A DNA stretch of 64,000 bases from Natrinema caseinilyticum. GTDB lineage: Archaea; Halobacteriota; Halobacteria; Halobacteriales; Natrialbaceae. This document shows positions 7,426 to 16,911 of the stretch, one piece after another (within the stretch, counting starts at the first letter, position 1; every line of letters starts with the position of its first letter). The position numbers and the translations under genes are program-made. Under the pieces are notes generated by a model. The model was given only the letters and a program-made list of their open reading frames with translations. It ran no database searches and was not told the DNA's origin. The stretch is from assembly GCF_024227435.1 (NCBI RefSeq), contig NZ_CP100445.1, forward strand, positions 1,149,369 through 1,213,368. Direction: 5' to 3'.

Positions 7426-10071
7426 TCACCGCGACGCGTTTCTACCGCGGGACGCGTGAACGGCGGGAAGCGTGAACGATATCGTCGTCCCGTCGCCGGA
7501 TTCAGAGTCCACCCAGATCTCGCCGCCGTGGCGGTCGACGATGCGCTTACAGAGCGCCAGCCCGATGCCCGTCCCGGGGTATTCTTCGTGACTGTGTAAT
7601 CGCTGGAACACCTCGAAAACGCGATCTGCGTGGTCCGGGTCGATCCCGATGCCCTCGTCGCGAACAGAAATTTTCCACGCCTCGCCCTCGCGTTCGGCCG
7701 CGATATCGATCACCGGCGGGTCGTCACCGCTGTACGTGATCGCGTTACTCAGCAGGTTCTGAAACACCTGACGAACCTGGCTTGCGTCGCCCTCGATTCG
7801 AGGAAGGTCCTCGGTCGTGATCCGCGCGTCGCGTTCGTCGATCCGTAGCTGCAAGTCGTGAAGCACGGACTCGAGGACGTCGTTCAGGTCCACCGGTTCG
7901 AACGGATCGCCGCGCGTATCGACGCGCGAATACTCGAGCAAGCCGTCGATCATCTCGCGCATCCGCTCGGCGCCGTCGACGGCGAACGCCAGGAACTCCT
8001 CGCCGTCCTCGTCGAGCGCGTCACCGTAGCGCGTCTCGAGCAGTTGCAGGTAACTCGTGACCATTCGCAGGGGCTCTTGCAGGTCGTGAGACGCGACGTA
8101 CGCGAACTGCTCGAGGCGTTCGTTCGAGGCTTCGAGCTTCCGGCGGTACTCCTCGCGTTCGGTGATATCCTGTGTCACGAGCATCCCGGCGTAGACCTCG
8201 TCGTCGGCGTTTCGAACGGGGAGCGACTGCGACAGCAGGTTTCGGCCCTGGTACTCGGTCTCGAACGAGTTCGATTCGCCGTCGAAGACCGCGCGGATGG
8301 AGCGCTCGACCTCCTCGAAGAGGGCGGTGGGAAAGAGATCCGGAATGGACGTGCCGACGATGTCGTCCGTGGGGATGCCGAACTCCTCGAGCAACTCGCC
8401 GCCGGCGGCGGTGTAAATCAATTCCTCGTCGTACAGGCCGACCGCGCCGTTCGGGAAATTCTCCGCGAGGGTGCGGTAGAGACGCTCGCTCTCCTCGAGC
8501 GCCCGTTCGCGCGCTTTCCGGTCCGAGATGTCTCGGACGACGCCGACTCGTTCGCGATGGTCGTCGGACAACATCGAGAACGTCGCTTCCGCGGGCACGG
8601 ACCTGCCGTCCGCCGTCCGGAGCGAGGCTTCGACGATCGGTCCCTCGGCCGTCCCCGTCGCCATCTCCCGTTCCGCTTCGCGTGCCCGTTCGATCGTCTC
8701 GTCGTCGGCGACGAGGGAGACGTGCGAACCGAGAAGCTCCGCCCGGGAGTAGCCGGTCATCTCCGCGTAGGCGTCGTTTACCATCGTGAATCGACCCTGC
8801 TCGTCGACCACGTAGATGCCGTCGTCGACGGTTTCCACGATCGTCTCGTACTGTTCCAGTTCGCGTTCGTACGCGACCCGATCGGAGACGTCGCGGACGG
8901 TGCCGATCCGTCCCTGCTCGTCGTCGGCGAACTCGAACAGCGTGAACCGACTCTCGACGATCAGCGGGTCGCCGGTCGCCGGATACAGTTCCTCTTCGAA
9001 TACCGCGACGGAGGAGCCCGTGTCCTCCATCTCGGCCTGTTTGGCGTTCGCGACTTCGACGTACTTCTCGCCGAAAACCGTCTCGGCGTGCGACCCGACG
9101 AGTTCGTCGCGATCGTAGCCGGTCATCGACGCGAACGCGCTGTTGACCATCGTGAACTCGTGGTTCCCATCGAGGAGATACACGCCGTCTCCGACGGTTT
9201 CGACGACCGTCTCGTACCGTTCCAGTTCGCGTTCGTACGCCTTGCGTTCGGTGACGTCTCGCGTGACGCCGACGCGACCTCGTTCAGTTCCGATCTCGAG
9301 GGTGACGAACCGGTTCTGAACCGTGCGCGTCTCTCCGTTCGGACCGGTAACCTCGGTCTCGAAATCGATCGAATCACACTCGCCGTCGACCAGTTTTCGC
9401 CACTCTTCCTCGTCCGTGTCGACGAATCGATCGCCGAAGAACAGCGAACCGTGAGCGCCGAGTAACTCCTCTCGAGAGTGTTCGCTCATCGCGACGAACG
9501 CGTCGTTGACGAAGACGAATCGGCCGTCGTGGTCGGTCACGTACACGCCGTCGTCGACGGTTTCGACCATTCGCTCGAACCGTTTTAGTTCCCGCTCTCG
9601 CGTTCGGGACTCGGTTCCCTCGCGAATCTGCTCCCCCTCGCGGATCCCCTCTCGCGTCGGCTCGGACCGCACTCGAGCGACGACGATCGTTCCCAGAAAC
9701 TCGCCGTCGTCCGTGACCGGATTGACCCGTAGTTCCAACGGAACAGACGCCCCGTCGACGGCGCGTGCGAGAAGGTCCACGCTCACGACAGCGTCGTCTC
9801 GAGGTTCGATTCGCCGCGAAATTTCGCGTTCGAGTCGAGCGACGTCGTCGGCGGCGAGAACGAGCGAGACGTGTTCGCCGACGAGTTCGTCGCGGTGATA
9901 CCCCGTCATCTCGACGAGCGCCTCGTTTACCGCGACGACGGTCCCATCCGGATCGAGGTAGCAGATTCCGTCGTCGATCGTCTCGACGAGCGTCCGGTAC
10001 CGCTCGAGCGCCACCTCGTCATCGGCGTCTCCCCAGTACACCTCGTTGGTGGCGTCCGTACGCGTGTTCAT
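7426..10071 (-). CDS. Five-PAS sensor histidine kinase
   Basis: 881 residues from ATG 10071. Domain order: PAS1 about 22-140, PAS2 about 165-282, PAS3 about 285-402, PAS4 about 406-524, PAS5 about 530-645, HisKA about 650-720 and HATPase_c about 760-875. The phosphoacceptor is H662 in YVASHDLQEPLRM, the form typical of archaeal and cyanobacterial phytochrome-like kinases. The N box FQNLLSNAITYSGD, G1 DEGIGIDPDH and G2 GTGIGLALCKRI are intact, so it should be active. There is no transmembrane segment, indicating a cytosolic sensor. PAS2-PAS4 are similar to one another (each has ERY/F-E-x-x-VETV-x-DG-x-Y), suggesting internal duplication. No response regulator gene lies beside it. The longer frame to 10293 is rejected because a TATA box lies just before 10071. 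Confidence 0.93.
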   Translation of the reverse strand: MNTRTDATNEVYWGDADDEVALERYRTLVETIDDGICYLDPDGTVVAVNEALVEMTGYHRDELVGEHVSLVLAADDVARLEREISRRIEPRDDAVVSVDLLARAVDGASVPLELRVNPVTDDGEFLGTIVVARVRSEPTREGIREGEQIREGTESRTRERELKRFERMVETVDDGVYVTDHDGRFVFVNDAFVAMSEHSREELLGAHGSLFFGDRFVDTDEEEWRKLVDGECDSIDFETEVTGPNGETRTVQNRFVTLEIGTERGRVGVTRDVTERKAYERELERYETVVETVGDGVYLLDGNHEFTMVNSAFASMTGYDRDELVGSHAETVFGEKYVEVANAKQAEMEDTGSSVAVFEEELYPATGDPLIVESRFTLFEFADDEQGRIGTVRDVSDRVAYERELEQYETIVETVDDGIYVVDEQGRFTMVNDAYAEMTGYSRAELLGSHVSLVADDETIERAREAEREMATGTAEGPIVEASLRTADGRSVPAEATFSMLSDDHRERVGVVRDISDRKARERALEESERLYRTLAENFPNGAVGLYDEELIYTAAGGELLEEFGIPTDDIVGTSIPDLFPTALFEEVERSIRAVFDGESNSFETEYQGRNLLSQSLPVRNADDEVYAGMLVTQDITEREEYRRKLEASNERLEQFAYVASHDLQEPLRMVTSYLQLLETRYGDALDEDGEEFLAFAVDGAERMREMIDGLLEYSRVDTRGDPFEPVDLNDVLESVLHDLQLRIDERDARITTEDLPRIEGDASQVRQVFQNLLSNAITYSGDDPPVIDIAAEREGEAWKISVRDEGIGIDPDHADRVFEVFQRLHSHEEYPGTGIGLALCKRIVDRHGGEIWVDSESGDGTTISFTLPAVHASRGRNASR

Positions 10072-10094
10072 TGATCCGCTAGATAGCCGGTACC

Positions 10095-10106
10095 GGGTAT
10101 AAAAGA
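10095..10106 (-). promoter_or_regulatory. TATA box of the five-PAS histidine kinase
   Basis: On the minus strand TTTTATA (revcomp of 10098-10104) is centred 30 nt before ATG 10071. This fixes the start codon choice and predicts an essentially leaderless transcript. Confidence 0.6.
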
Positions 10107-10305
10107 CACGCCGCGCGGTGTGATGGCGCGGGTGGTAATTTGGTCTCGCGCCGCGATCACCGATTCCGGTCTCGCCCACCGTACTCGCGAGTCGGGTTCG
10201 CGCGGCGTCCGTTCGCACTGCGCGGATGCGCGGACGCGCATTTCGTCGGTCGAGTCGCGAGGGGGTCGCTCCGTCCTCGGGCCGGCGTTTCACCCCGTCT
10301 GCACC

Positions 10306-11835
10306 TCACGGGAGAAACGGCTGGTAGTAGTACGGACTGACGAACCCCTCGATCGCCGCCGCGATCGCCAGTACGATGCCGATGCCGACCAGCACCCAGA
10401 ACGCACGCTCGAGCGCGTCGGCGAGGTCGGTTCGACCGTCGCGACCACGCCACGTCCGCCAGGCGGTCCCGCCGACGGAGATGCCGAGCGCGCTGGCGAC
10501 GAGGATCGCCGGGATTTCGAAGATGCCGTGCGGGACGACGAAGGCGGCCAGTTCGAGCGGATCGACCTCGAGACGGGCGACGATCCCCAGGGCGACGCCG
10601 TTGAAGAGCAACGAGACGATGGCCGGAATCACCAGCGCGACGCCGGCGTAGGCCGTCATGAGGGCGACTAGCCAGTTGTTACCGAACAGGTTGACGGCCA
10701 TCGTCAGGGGGAACCGATCGTCGAGGCGGGCCGTGATCGAGGCCTCGAACGTGCCGACGAAGGGGTCGGCGGCCAGCCAGCCGGCCCCGAATCCGACCAG
10801 TCCGAGGACGAGGACGAACGCGTGGGTTCCCGGCGTCTGGCGGACGAACGACGTCATCTCGCCCCAGCCGTGTCGGAGGCCGGCCCGGATTTGACCGAGA
10901 AGCGATCGGGTCGGCGGCTCCGGCGGCGTCAAACGGTCGCGGTGATCGCAGTAGATCGCGGTTTTCAGTAGATCGAGCACCGGAAACACGAGCAGAGCGG
11001 ACACCAGCGATCCGATTGTTCCCACGTTGGCGTACGAGAGCACGCCGGCGAAAATCGCGAATCCGACGAGCGTGACGACCGCGGCAAGATAGTAAAACAC
11101 CGCGCCGCCGGGCCGGGTCCGAACGAAGCCCCCGGTGTTTCGAAGCGAGCCGAAGACGCCGGCGTCGTCGACGACGACCGCGACCGGGGCGAACGCGAAC
11201 AGCGCACGGACGGCGAGCAGAACGACCACCGCGACGGCCGTCGCTCCGAGAACGACCGGAATCGCGAACACCGGCGATCCGGTCGCGACCGAGGTGACGC
11301 CGGCGAGCAGCGCCGTTCCGATTCCCGTAACCGTCAGCACGACGGCCCAGCACAGGAACTCGAGGACGAACAGACCGAGAAACCGGAGCCAGAAGCGGCG
11401 GGCACCGTCGAGGCCGGCCAGGAGCCCCCGGTTGTCGCGCAATCGGCTGTAACAGGCAGAGAGCTGTCCCGCAGCGATGACCGACGTCAGGAACACGAAC
11501 AGCAGGAAGCTGACGACGACGGTGACCGCGGCGAGCGCGAGCAGCGGCGGCGCAGCGAGCTGGCCGACGATCGGTTCGAGGCCGCTCGCCCACGCGTCGA
11601 ACGCTTCGGGATCGGCGTTGGGATCCGGCGGCGACTCGAGGTCCGCGATGTCCGATCGAATCGACGCGAGCCGGCCGGTCGACCCGAGAAACAGGTAGGC
11701 GACCGCGATCGCGAGAAACGGAACGACGCGGACGATCGCCGGAATCGCGACGCTCAACACGTACATCGGGAGGAGATCGCCGGGCCGGCGACGGAGGACG
11801 GTGCCGACGGCGGCGAGGAAGTCTGACAGGGCCAT
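10306..11835 (-). CDS. Multi-pass membrane protein with C-terminal SpoIIM-like domain
   Basis: 509 residues from ATG 11835 (MALSDFLAAV). The N-terminal half (about 1-300) has six or so membrane segments and resembles haloarchaeal membrane-expansion proteins. The C-terminal half (about 330-509) is the SpoIIM/DUF95 domain, recognised by AVNLFGNNWLVALMTAYAGV and the signature VPHGIFEIPAILVASALGI. SpoIIM takes part in engulfment in Bacillus. Archaea do not sporulate, so here the role is unknown and may concern envelope remodelling or transport. In Archaea this family is often near RDD or ATPase genes; no such partner is visible here. It has its own upstream gap and is divergent from the MBL gene. 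Confidence 0.8.
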   Translation of the reverse strand: MALSDFLAAVGTVLRRRPGDLLPMYVLSVAIPAIVRVVPFLAIAVAYLFLGSTGRLASIRSDIADLESPPDPNADPEAFDAWASGLEPIVGQLAAPPLLALAAVTVVVSFLLFVFLTSVIAAGQLSACYSRLRDNRGLLAGLDGARRFWLRFLGLFVLEFLCWAVVLTVTGIGTALLAGVTSVATGSPVFAIPVVLGATAVAVVVLLAVRALFAFAPVAVVVDDAGVFGSLRNTGGFVRTRPGGAVFYYLAAVVTLVGFAIFAGVLSYANVGTIGSLVSALLVFPVLDLLKTAIYCDHRDRLTPPEPPTRSLLGQIRAGLRHGWGEMTSFVRQTPGTHAFVLVLGLVGFGAGWLAADPFVGTFEASITARLDDRFPLTMAVNLFGNNWLVALMTAYAGVALVIPAIVSLLFNGVALGIVARLEVDPLELAAFVVPHGIFEIPAILVASALGISVGGTAWRTWRGRDGRTDLADALERAFWVLVGIGIVLAIAAAIEGFVSPYYYQPFLP

Positions 11836-11984
11836 ACCGGCCCTTGGACTGGGTATCAAATAAATGAACCCTTGTCTCCACGCGAGAGAGACGTCCCGAG
11901 GACGAGAGCGATCGGACCCTCCGGACGGGGACCCAGGCATGTGACGCCTCATCGTTTACCAGGCTCGCCGAAGTACGGCTACGT

Positions 11985-13127
11985 ATGGTCACCACGATTT
12001 CGCCCGAGCGACTCGCGGAACTGCAAGACGAGGACGCGGAGTACGTCCTCGTCGACACCCGACCAGCGGACAGCTACGAGTCCTGGCACATCGCCGGTGC
12101 GGTCCACTTCCCGTTCGGCCCCGAAGAGGAACTTGATGGCCGACTCGAGGACCTGGAGGAAGTGGTCGGTGATGCCGAGCGCGTGATCGCCGTCTGCGCC
12201 AAGGGTATCTCCTCGAGTAATCTGGCCACGCGCCTCGAGTCGGCGACGAACGAGTTCGACGTGGCGGCAGTCGACGGCGGGATGAAGGGCTGGAGCGGCG
12301 TCTACGACCGCGTCGAGATCGACGTCGGCGGCGACCTGACGATCGTACAGGTTCAACGCCGCGCGAAGGGCTGTCTGGGATACGTCGTCGGCTGTTCGGA
12401 GACGGGTGAGGCGGTAGTCGTCGACCCGACGGCGGACACCGACGAGTTCGAAATCGCCGCCGAAGAGGCCGGACTCGAGGTCGTCGGCGTGATCGACACG
12501 CACGTTCACGCCGATCACATTTCCGGCGGCCGCCAGCTGGCCGACGACCTCGGAGTCCCCTATTACCTCGGCGAACGTGCGGCCCGGCGCGACGTCGAAC
12601 GGGAGTACACCCCGCTCGAGCGAAACCAGGTCATCGCGGTCGGCAACCGCGAGATCAAAGCGGTGTTCACCCCCGGGCACACGAGCGAGATGATCACGCT
12701 CCTGGTCGACGACGCGGCGTTGCTGACCGCCGATACGCTGCACGTCGACTCGACGGGTCGAACGGAACTCGAGTTCTCCGACGACGAGGGCGAGCGGGGC
12801 GCGAGGATGCTTTACGAGACGCTGCATCGAACGATCCTGGCCGAACCCGAGAGCGTCGTCGTCCTCCCGGGCCACGTGACGGTCACCGCCGAGGGCGAGT
12901 TCGCACACGGCGCGCCCGGCGAGGCGATTCGGACGACGATTCGCGACGCCCGGACGGGAATCGACCTCCTCGACCTCGAGGAGGACGCGTTCGTCGACCG
13001 GATGGCCGAGGCCGGCGAGAAGCCGGCGAACTACGAGGAGATAATCGAATTCAACCGCGGAGCGGCCGATATTCCGCCGGAAGAGCGGGTCGAACTCGAG
13101 TTGGGGCCGAACAATTGCTCGGCCTGA
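11985..13127 (+). CDS. Rhodanese-metallo-beta-lactamase fusion (persulfide dioxygenase-like)
   Basis: 380 residues. The N-terminal rhodanese domain (about 5-110) carries the active-site cysteine C71 in VIAVCAKGISSSNLA. The C-terminal metallo-beta-lactamase domain (about 118-335) has HVHADH at 173-178, FTPGHTSEMITLL and the third ligand in VLPGHV. ETHE1-type persulfide dioxygenases and their rhodanese fusions oxidise persulfides formed from thiols or sulfide. In many of these fusions the rhodanese domain is C-terminal, whereas here it is N-terminal. Involvement in sulfide/persulfide detoxification is inferred. The last about 45 residues (NYEEIIEFNRGAADIPPEE) match the usual tail of this MBL family. 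It is followed by small zinc-ribbon genes on the other strand. Confidence 0.88.
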   Translation: MVTTISPERLAELQDEDAEYVLVDTRPADSYESWHIAGAVHFPFGPEEELDGRLEDLEEVVGDAERVIAVCAKGISSSNLATRLESATNEFDVAAVDGGMKGWSGVYDRVEIDVGGDLTIVQVQRRAKGCLGYVVGCSETGEAVVVDPTADTDEFEIAAEEAGLEVVGVIDTHVHADHISGGRQLADDLGVPYYLGERAARRDVEREYTPLERNQVIAVGNREIKAVFTPGHTSEMITLLVDDAALLTADTLHVDSTGRTELEFSDDEGERGARMLYETLHRTILAEPESVVVLPGHVTVTAEGEFAHGAPGEAIRTTIRDARTGIDLLDLEEDAFVDRMAEAGEKPANYEEIIEFNRGAADIPPEERVELELGPNNCSA

Positions 13128-13183
13128 CGAGTCCGGCTTTCCGACGGCAGTCAGCGCCGCTGCGCGGAACTACTGGCGCGAAT

Positions 13184-13354
13184 TCACGCCTTCGCGCCGG
13201 CGACGCCGCTGCCGATCGCCGCGCCGCACTCGTTGCACGCGACCAGGTAGAATCGCTTCGAGGCCGCGAAGAAGCCGGTCGTCGCGTCCATTTCGACGAA
13301 GTCGACGTCGGTCTTTTCCGAGAGGGTCGCCTGGCATTCAGGGCAGTGAACCAT
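13184..13354 (-). CDS. Zinc-ribbon microprotein, paralog A
   Basis: 56 residues from ATG 13354. Two CxxC knuckles, C4-P-E-C7 and C40-N-E-C43, frame a 32-residue core; the C-terminus is IGSGVAGAKA. It is 42/56 identical to the neighbouring microprotein at 13395-13583, counted directly, so the two are a tandem duplication. The spacing and both CxxC pairs are conserved, so both probably bind Zn and are expressed. Function is unknown; haloarchaea have many CPxCG microproteins, some of which affect biofilm and swarming. Confidence 0.8.
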   Translation of the reverse strand: MVHCPECQATLSEKTDVDFVEMDATTGFFAASKRFYLVACNECGAAIGSGVAGAKA

Positions 13355-13394
13355 GGGTGACAGTCACGATAGGACCACCATATTTCTTGTCCCC

Positions 13395-13583
13395 TCAGAC
13401 GGCTCCGTTCCCGCCGGCTTTCGCACCCGCGACGCCGCTGCCGATCGTCGCACCGCAGGCGGCACAGGTCGTGACGTAGAACCGTTTCGAGGCCGCGAAG
13501 ATGCCGGTCGTCGCGTCGGTTTCCACGAACTCGATGTCCGATCGCTCGGAGAGGGTCGTCTCGCATTCGGGACAGTGGACCAT
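13395..13583 (-). CDS. Zinc-ribbon microprotein, paralog B
   Basis: 62 residues from ATG 13583 (MVHCPECETTLSE). It has the same architecture as paralog A (CPEC and CAAC knuckles, DATTGIFAASKRFY core, IGSGVAGAKA), followed by a six-residue GGNGAV tail. The 40-bp spacer between the paralogs (13355-13394) holds a short AT-rich stretch (ACCATATTTCTTG), so paralog A may have its own promoter. The upstream in-frame extension to 13628 lacks homology to paralog A and is not included. Confidence 0.8.
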   Translation of the reverse strand: MVHCPECETTLSERSDIEFVETDATTGIFAASKRFYVTTCAACGATIGSGVAGAKAGGNGAV

Positions 13584-13748
13584 ACCGGCGGAATGTGGGT
13601 TCAGACTGAAAGTCTTTGTGTCGATCACGCGACGTTCGCCGGTCGTTCGATTCGATTACGGAGCCCCCGTTCAGTACGAGAGACCACGGCCGGAGGGACG
13701 AAACGGACGACCGAACGAGACAGTAGACGTCGGTACAGAGCCGAGCCG

Positions 13749-14072
13749 TCACCGAGAGTACGTCTCGAGCCGAGCGAGTCGGCCGTCGGCGACCTCGAAG
13801 AAGTCGGCGAATTCGAACAGGGCCGTCCCGTCGTCGGTCACGCGGCCGCGGACCGCGATCCGATCGTCCGCCGTCACGACCGACTCGAGGTGGTGGCTGG
13901 TATCCGGGTTCGGTCGCTTATCGCGCATGAACCGGACGAACGCCTCGCGGTCCTCGAACGTCCGGTCGGGACGGCGCTGGGTGAACTCGGGCGAGAGGAT
14001 CTCCTCGAGCGCGTCGTAATCGTGATGATCGAGCGCATCGTAGTATCGCCGGATGAGGGAGGCCGAAGCCAT
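13749..14072 (-). CDS. NTF2-like/SnoaL-type small protein
   Basis: 107 residues. The sequence LIRRYYDALDHHDYDALEEI followed by LSPEFTQRRPDRTFEDREAFVRFM is the N-terminal helix set of the SnoaL/NTF2-like fold. The C-terminal strands read RIAVRGRVTDDGTALFEFADFFEVADGRLARLETY. Such proteins are small cone-shaped hydrolases/isomerases or ligand carriers; no specific substrate is indicated. It is divergent from the Rieske gene, with a 114-bp shared upstream region. Confidence 0.75.
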   Translation of the reverse strand: MASASLIRRYYDALDHHDYDALEEILSPEFTQRRPDRTFEDREAFVRFMRDKRPNPDTSHHLESVVTADDRIAVRGRVTDDGTALFEFADFFEVADGRLARLETYSR

Positions 14073-14186
14073 ACGGACCGTTTCGTGGCGAACGCCAAAA
14101 GCGTGCCACTCTACTGACTGATCCGAACGGTGGCTCGAACGATCGGTGGAGGAATCCTTACGCCCCTGTGGGACGATACCGTTTCT

Positions 14187-15992
14187 ATGACGGCCGACGA
14201 CGACTTTCGGGCGACCGTTTCGCTCGCCGACCTAGAGGACACGGGCCGCGAACTCGTGACCGTCGACGGCACGGCGATCGCCCTGTTCCACCACGAGGGC
14301 GAGGTTCGAGCGGTCGACAACCGCTGTCCCCACATGGGGTTTCCCCTCTCCGAAGGGAGCGTCGCGGACGGGATCCTCACCTGCCACTGGCACCACGCGC
14401 GATTCGAACTCTCCTGTGGCGACACGTTCGATCCCTGGGCCGACGACGTCCGAACGTATCCGACCGACGTTCGGGACGGTCGCGTCTACGTGAATCCGGA
14501 TCCGTCCCGCGATCTTCCGCCAGAAGAGCACTGGGCGGGCCGCCTCGAGACGGGGCTCGAGGAGAACCTGCGACTCGTCGTCGCGAAGTCGGCGATCGGG
14601 CTGTTGGACGCTGGTATCGAGTATCGCGAACCGATGGCGACGGCCCTCTCGTTCGGAACCCGCTACCGGGAATCGGGCTGGGGGCCGGGGCTGACCGTCC
14701 TGGGGTGCATGGCGAACGTGATCGACGACCTCGAGCCCGACGACCGAAAGCGGGCGCTGTACACCGGCGCCCGCTACGTCGCGGACGACTGTGCCGACCA
14801 GCCGCCCGCCTTCGACCAGCCGTCGTTTTCGACCGACGAGGTCGCCTTCGACCGGCTGAAAGCCTGGTTTCGAAACTGCATCGAGGTTCGCGACGACGAC
14901 GGTGCCGAGCGCTGTCTCCGGACGGCCGTCGCGACCGGGTGTTCGGAGGCCGAGGTCGCCGAACTCCTCCTCGCGGCCGCGACCGACCACCCCTATCTCT
15001 CGAACGGGCACGTCCTCGACTTCGTCAACACGGCCTTCGAGAGCCTCGAGCACGTCGGCTGGGCGGACGCCGACGAGACGCTGGCGAGCCTGGTCGACCC
15101 CCTCGCGAGCGCCGACAGGAGCGACGAACGGTCCGCGTGGCGACAGCCGGTCGATCTCGTCGCGCTGCTCGAGGACGTCTACGGCGGCGACGTGACGGCG
15201 ACGGACGGCCTCGAGCAACTCGCGAGCGAGGGAGCGAAGCGGTCCTGGTCGCCGCCGGTGGCGTTCCAGGAGACGCTCCGTTCCGACGACCCCGAAGCGA
15301 TCGTCGACGCGCTCGCGACCGCCGTCCGAGAGGGAGCGACGACCGAGGCTCTCGCGGCGGCGGTGGCCCACGCCGCCGCGACTCGCGTCGCCCAGTTCGG
15401 GACCGCAAACGAGTTCGCCGACTGGAACACCGTCCACCACACGTTCACGTACGCCAACGCGGTCCACCAGAGCGCGCGCCGGACGGACGCCGTCGAACTC
15501 TACCGCGGCGTCTTCGACGCCGCCCTCAACGTGTACCTCGATCGATTCCTCGATACGCCGCCGACGCCGATCCCCGATCCCGGTGCGAACGAGACCGGGC
15601 GAGACCCCGAGGCGGTCCTCGCCGATCTCCTCGAGACGTTCGACGTCGAAGGCGCGGTGAACGAGGCGGGGCGTCTCGTTGCCGAGTTCTTCGACTGCAA
15701 CGGCGATCCCGACCGGTTGAAGCGGACGCTCGGTCACGGTCTGCTGCGCGAAGACGCCGAATTCCACACGCTCCAGAACCTCGAAGGAGCGTTCCGACAG
15801 TTCGATCTCGCAGAGGCGCGACCGGCCGACCGCGAGGACGACCTCGCCGTCGATCGCGAGCGACGACGGCGCGTTCCGCTGATCGCGACTGCGCGCTACC
15901 TGGCCGCGCACTTCCCGACCCGCCGGCAGGCCGAGCAGACGTTCACGATCGCCGCGCGACTCAATCGCGGTGAGACGGTCCACGACGCGTAG
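14187..15992 (+). CDS. Rieske [2Fe-2S] protein with long helical C-terminal domain
   Basis: 601 residues from ATG 14187. The N-terminal Rieske domain (about 8-110) has C47-P-H49 and C66-H-W-H69, the two Cys and two His of the cluster, so it should carry a redox-active [2Fe-2S] centre. The remaining about 490 residues are largely helical and rich in Ala/Leu/Asp/His, with conserved-looking stretches such as [20 protein letters not shown] and [19 protein letters not shown]. They lack the non-haem iron 2-His-1-carboxylate motif of Rieske oxygenases in the usual position. I do not recognise this domain; a redox enzyme or carrier of unknown substrate is the safest call. The gene is monocistronic. 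Confidence 0.78.
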   Translation: MTADDDFRATVSLADLEDTGRELVTVDGTAIALFHHEGEVRAVDNRCPHMGFPLSEGSVADGILTCHWHHARFELSCGDTFDPWADDVRTYPTDVRDGRVYVNPDPSRDLPPEEHWAGRLETGLEENLRLVVAKSAIGLLDAGIEYREPMATALSFGTRYRESGWGPGLTVLGCMANVIDDLEPDDRKRALYTGARYVADDCADQPPAFDQPSFSTDEVAFDRLKAWFRNCIEVRDDDGAERCLRTAVATGCSEAEVAELLLAAATDHPYLSNGHVLDFVNTAFESLEHVGWADADETLASLVDPLASADRSDERSAWRQPVDLVALLEDVYGGDVTATDGLEQLASEGAKRSWSPPVAFQETLRSDDPEAIVDALATAVREGATTEALAAAVAHAAATRVAQFGTANEFADWNTVHHTFTYANAVHQSARRTDAVELYRGVFDAALNVYLDRFLDTPPTPIPDPGANETGRDPEAVLADLLETFDVEGAVNEAGRLVAEFFDCNGDPDRLKRTLGHGLLREDAEFHTLQNLEGAFRQFDLAEARPADREDDLAVDRERRRRVPLIATARYLAAHFPTRRQAEQTFTIAARLNRGETVHDA

Positions 15993-16057
15993 TCGCCGCG
16001 CCGTCGAGGCTCTCGCGTTCCACATCCCTTTTCTCTCGGCTTCCCCTATCCTCACGC

Positions 16058-16561
16058 GTGGAGTGCCACGTCTACTACGAGGGCGACGACGACCCGGAGA
16101 AGTGTACCGCGCGTCGCCTCGAGAAGTTCGACAAGGCGACCCTCTACCGGTCGATGAGGCAGGTACCGTACGGGATCGTCCTCAATCCGCACGCCGAGCG
16201 AGCGCTCTCGCCGGCCGACGCCGAGGAGGGACTCGGAACGCTGGTCGCACTCGACTGCTCGTGGGAGTCCGCGGAGGCGGCGACGTTCGAGATGCGCGGG
16301 GTCCACCGGGCACTCCCCTTTCTGGTCGCCGCGAACCCGGTCAACTACGGGCGGCCGTTTCGGTTGACCACGGTCGAAGCGCTGGCGGGCGCGGCCTGCA
16401 TTTTCGACGAGTGGGGCCTGGCGGCGGACCTGCTCGAGCCGTTTCGGTGGGGTGAGACCTTCCTGACGCTCAACGAGGAGCCGCTGCGGCGCTACAGCGA
16501 GTGTGCGGACTCGAGCGAGGTCGTCGCAGTCCAGGCGGACTATCTGGCTGACGAGGAGTGA
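16058..16561 (+). CDS. tsr3: Tsr3-like rRNA aminocarboxypropyltransferase (DUF367)
   Basis: 167 residues starting at GTG 16058. The sequence matches archaeal Tsr3: N-terminal [21 protein letters not shown], then [49 protein letters not shown] and [19 protein letters not shown]. Tsr3 transfers the aminocarboxypropyl group of SAM to a hypermodified uridine of small-subunit rRNA, acting late in 30S maturation. It is followed 91 bp downstream by rpl40e on the same strand, a translation-related pair. Confidence 0.93.
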   Translation: MECHVYYEGDDDPEKCTARRLEKFDKATLYRSMRQVPYGIVLNPHAERALSPADAEEGLGTLVALDCSWESAEAATFEMRGVHRALPFLVAANPVNYGRPFRLTTVEALAGAACIFDEWGLAADLLEPFRWGETFLTLNEEPLRRYSECADSSEVVAVQADYLADEE

Positions 16562-16619
16562 CCACGTCGGCCGCGGTCGCGCTCCGTGTCCGGACACCGT
16601 CGGACGGCGGCGTAATCAC

Positions 16620-16652
16620 AGCGGTTAAATGCTCCACGGCAAAACGAGATGT
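16620..16652 (+). promoter_or_regulatory. rpl40e promoter
   Basis: GGTTAAATG is centred about 26 nt before ATG 16653, giving leaderless spacing and a separate promoter for L40e downstream of tsr3. Confidence 0.45.
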
Positions 16653-16802
16653 ATGGCCAGTTTCGACGCCGCCGAGAAACGGACGCTCGAGAAGATGATC
16701 TGCATGCGCTGTAACGCTCGCAACTCGCCGCGAGCGACGCGCTGTCGCAAGTGCGGCTACGAGAAGCTTCGTCCGAAGGCGAAAGAACCCCGCGCAGCAT
16801 AA
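16653..16802 (+). CDS. rpl40e: 50S ribosomal protein L40e
   Basis: 49 residues. The C4 zinc-ribbon pattern is C17-M-R-C20 ... C31-R-K-C34 within a highly basic protein, ending [10 protein letters not shown]. Length, the [20 protein letters not shown] opening and the spacing are those of archaeal L40e. It is a structural component of the large ribosomal subunit. Confidence 0.95.
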   Translation: MASFDAAEKRTLEKMICMRCNARNSPRATRCRKCGYEKLRPKAKEPRAA

Positions 16803-16911
16803 TCGAGCGATCACTTCTCCAGCGTCCGCTTTCGTGGAGTCACGTCTCCGGTCGGAAACGGACCGAGTGCCGAGGTCGTTCGGAAGCGGAAAGAGCGTAC
16901 CCGTCGACGAG

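Noticed and set aside
7858..9465. Long plus-strand open frame (535 codons) opposite the five-PAS histidine kinase
   Set aside because: It lies wholly opposite a gene with intact kinase motifs, has no homology-like features and is rich in Arg/Glu/Val as expected for an antisense shadow in GC-rich DNA.
14168..15973. 601-codon plus-strand frame overlapping the Rieske gene
   Set aside because: Arg-rich, without motifs; the Rieske frame carries the [2Fe-2S] ligands and normal haloarchaeal codon use.
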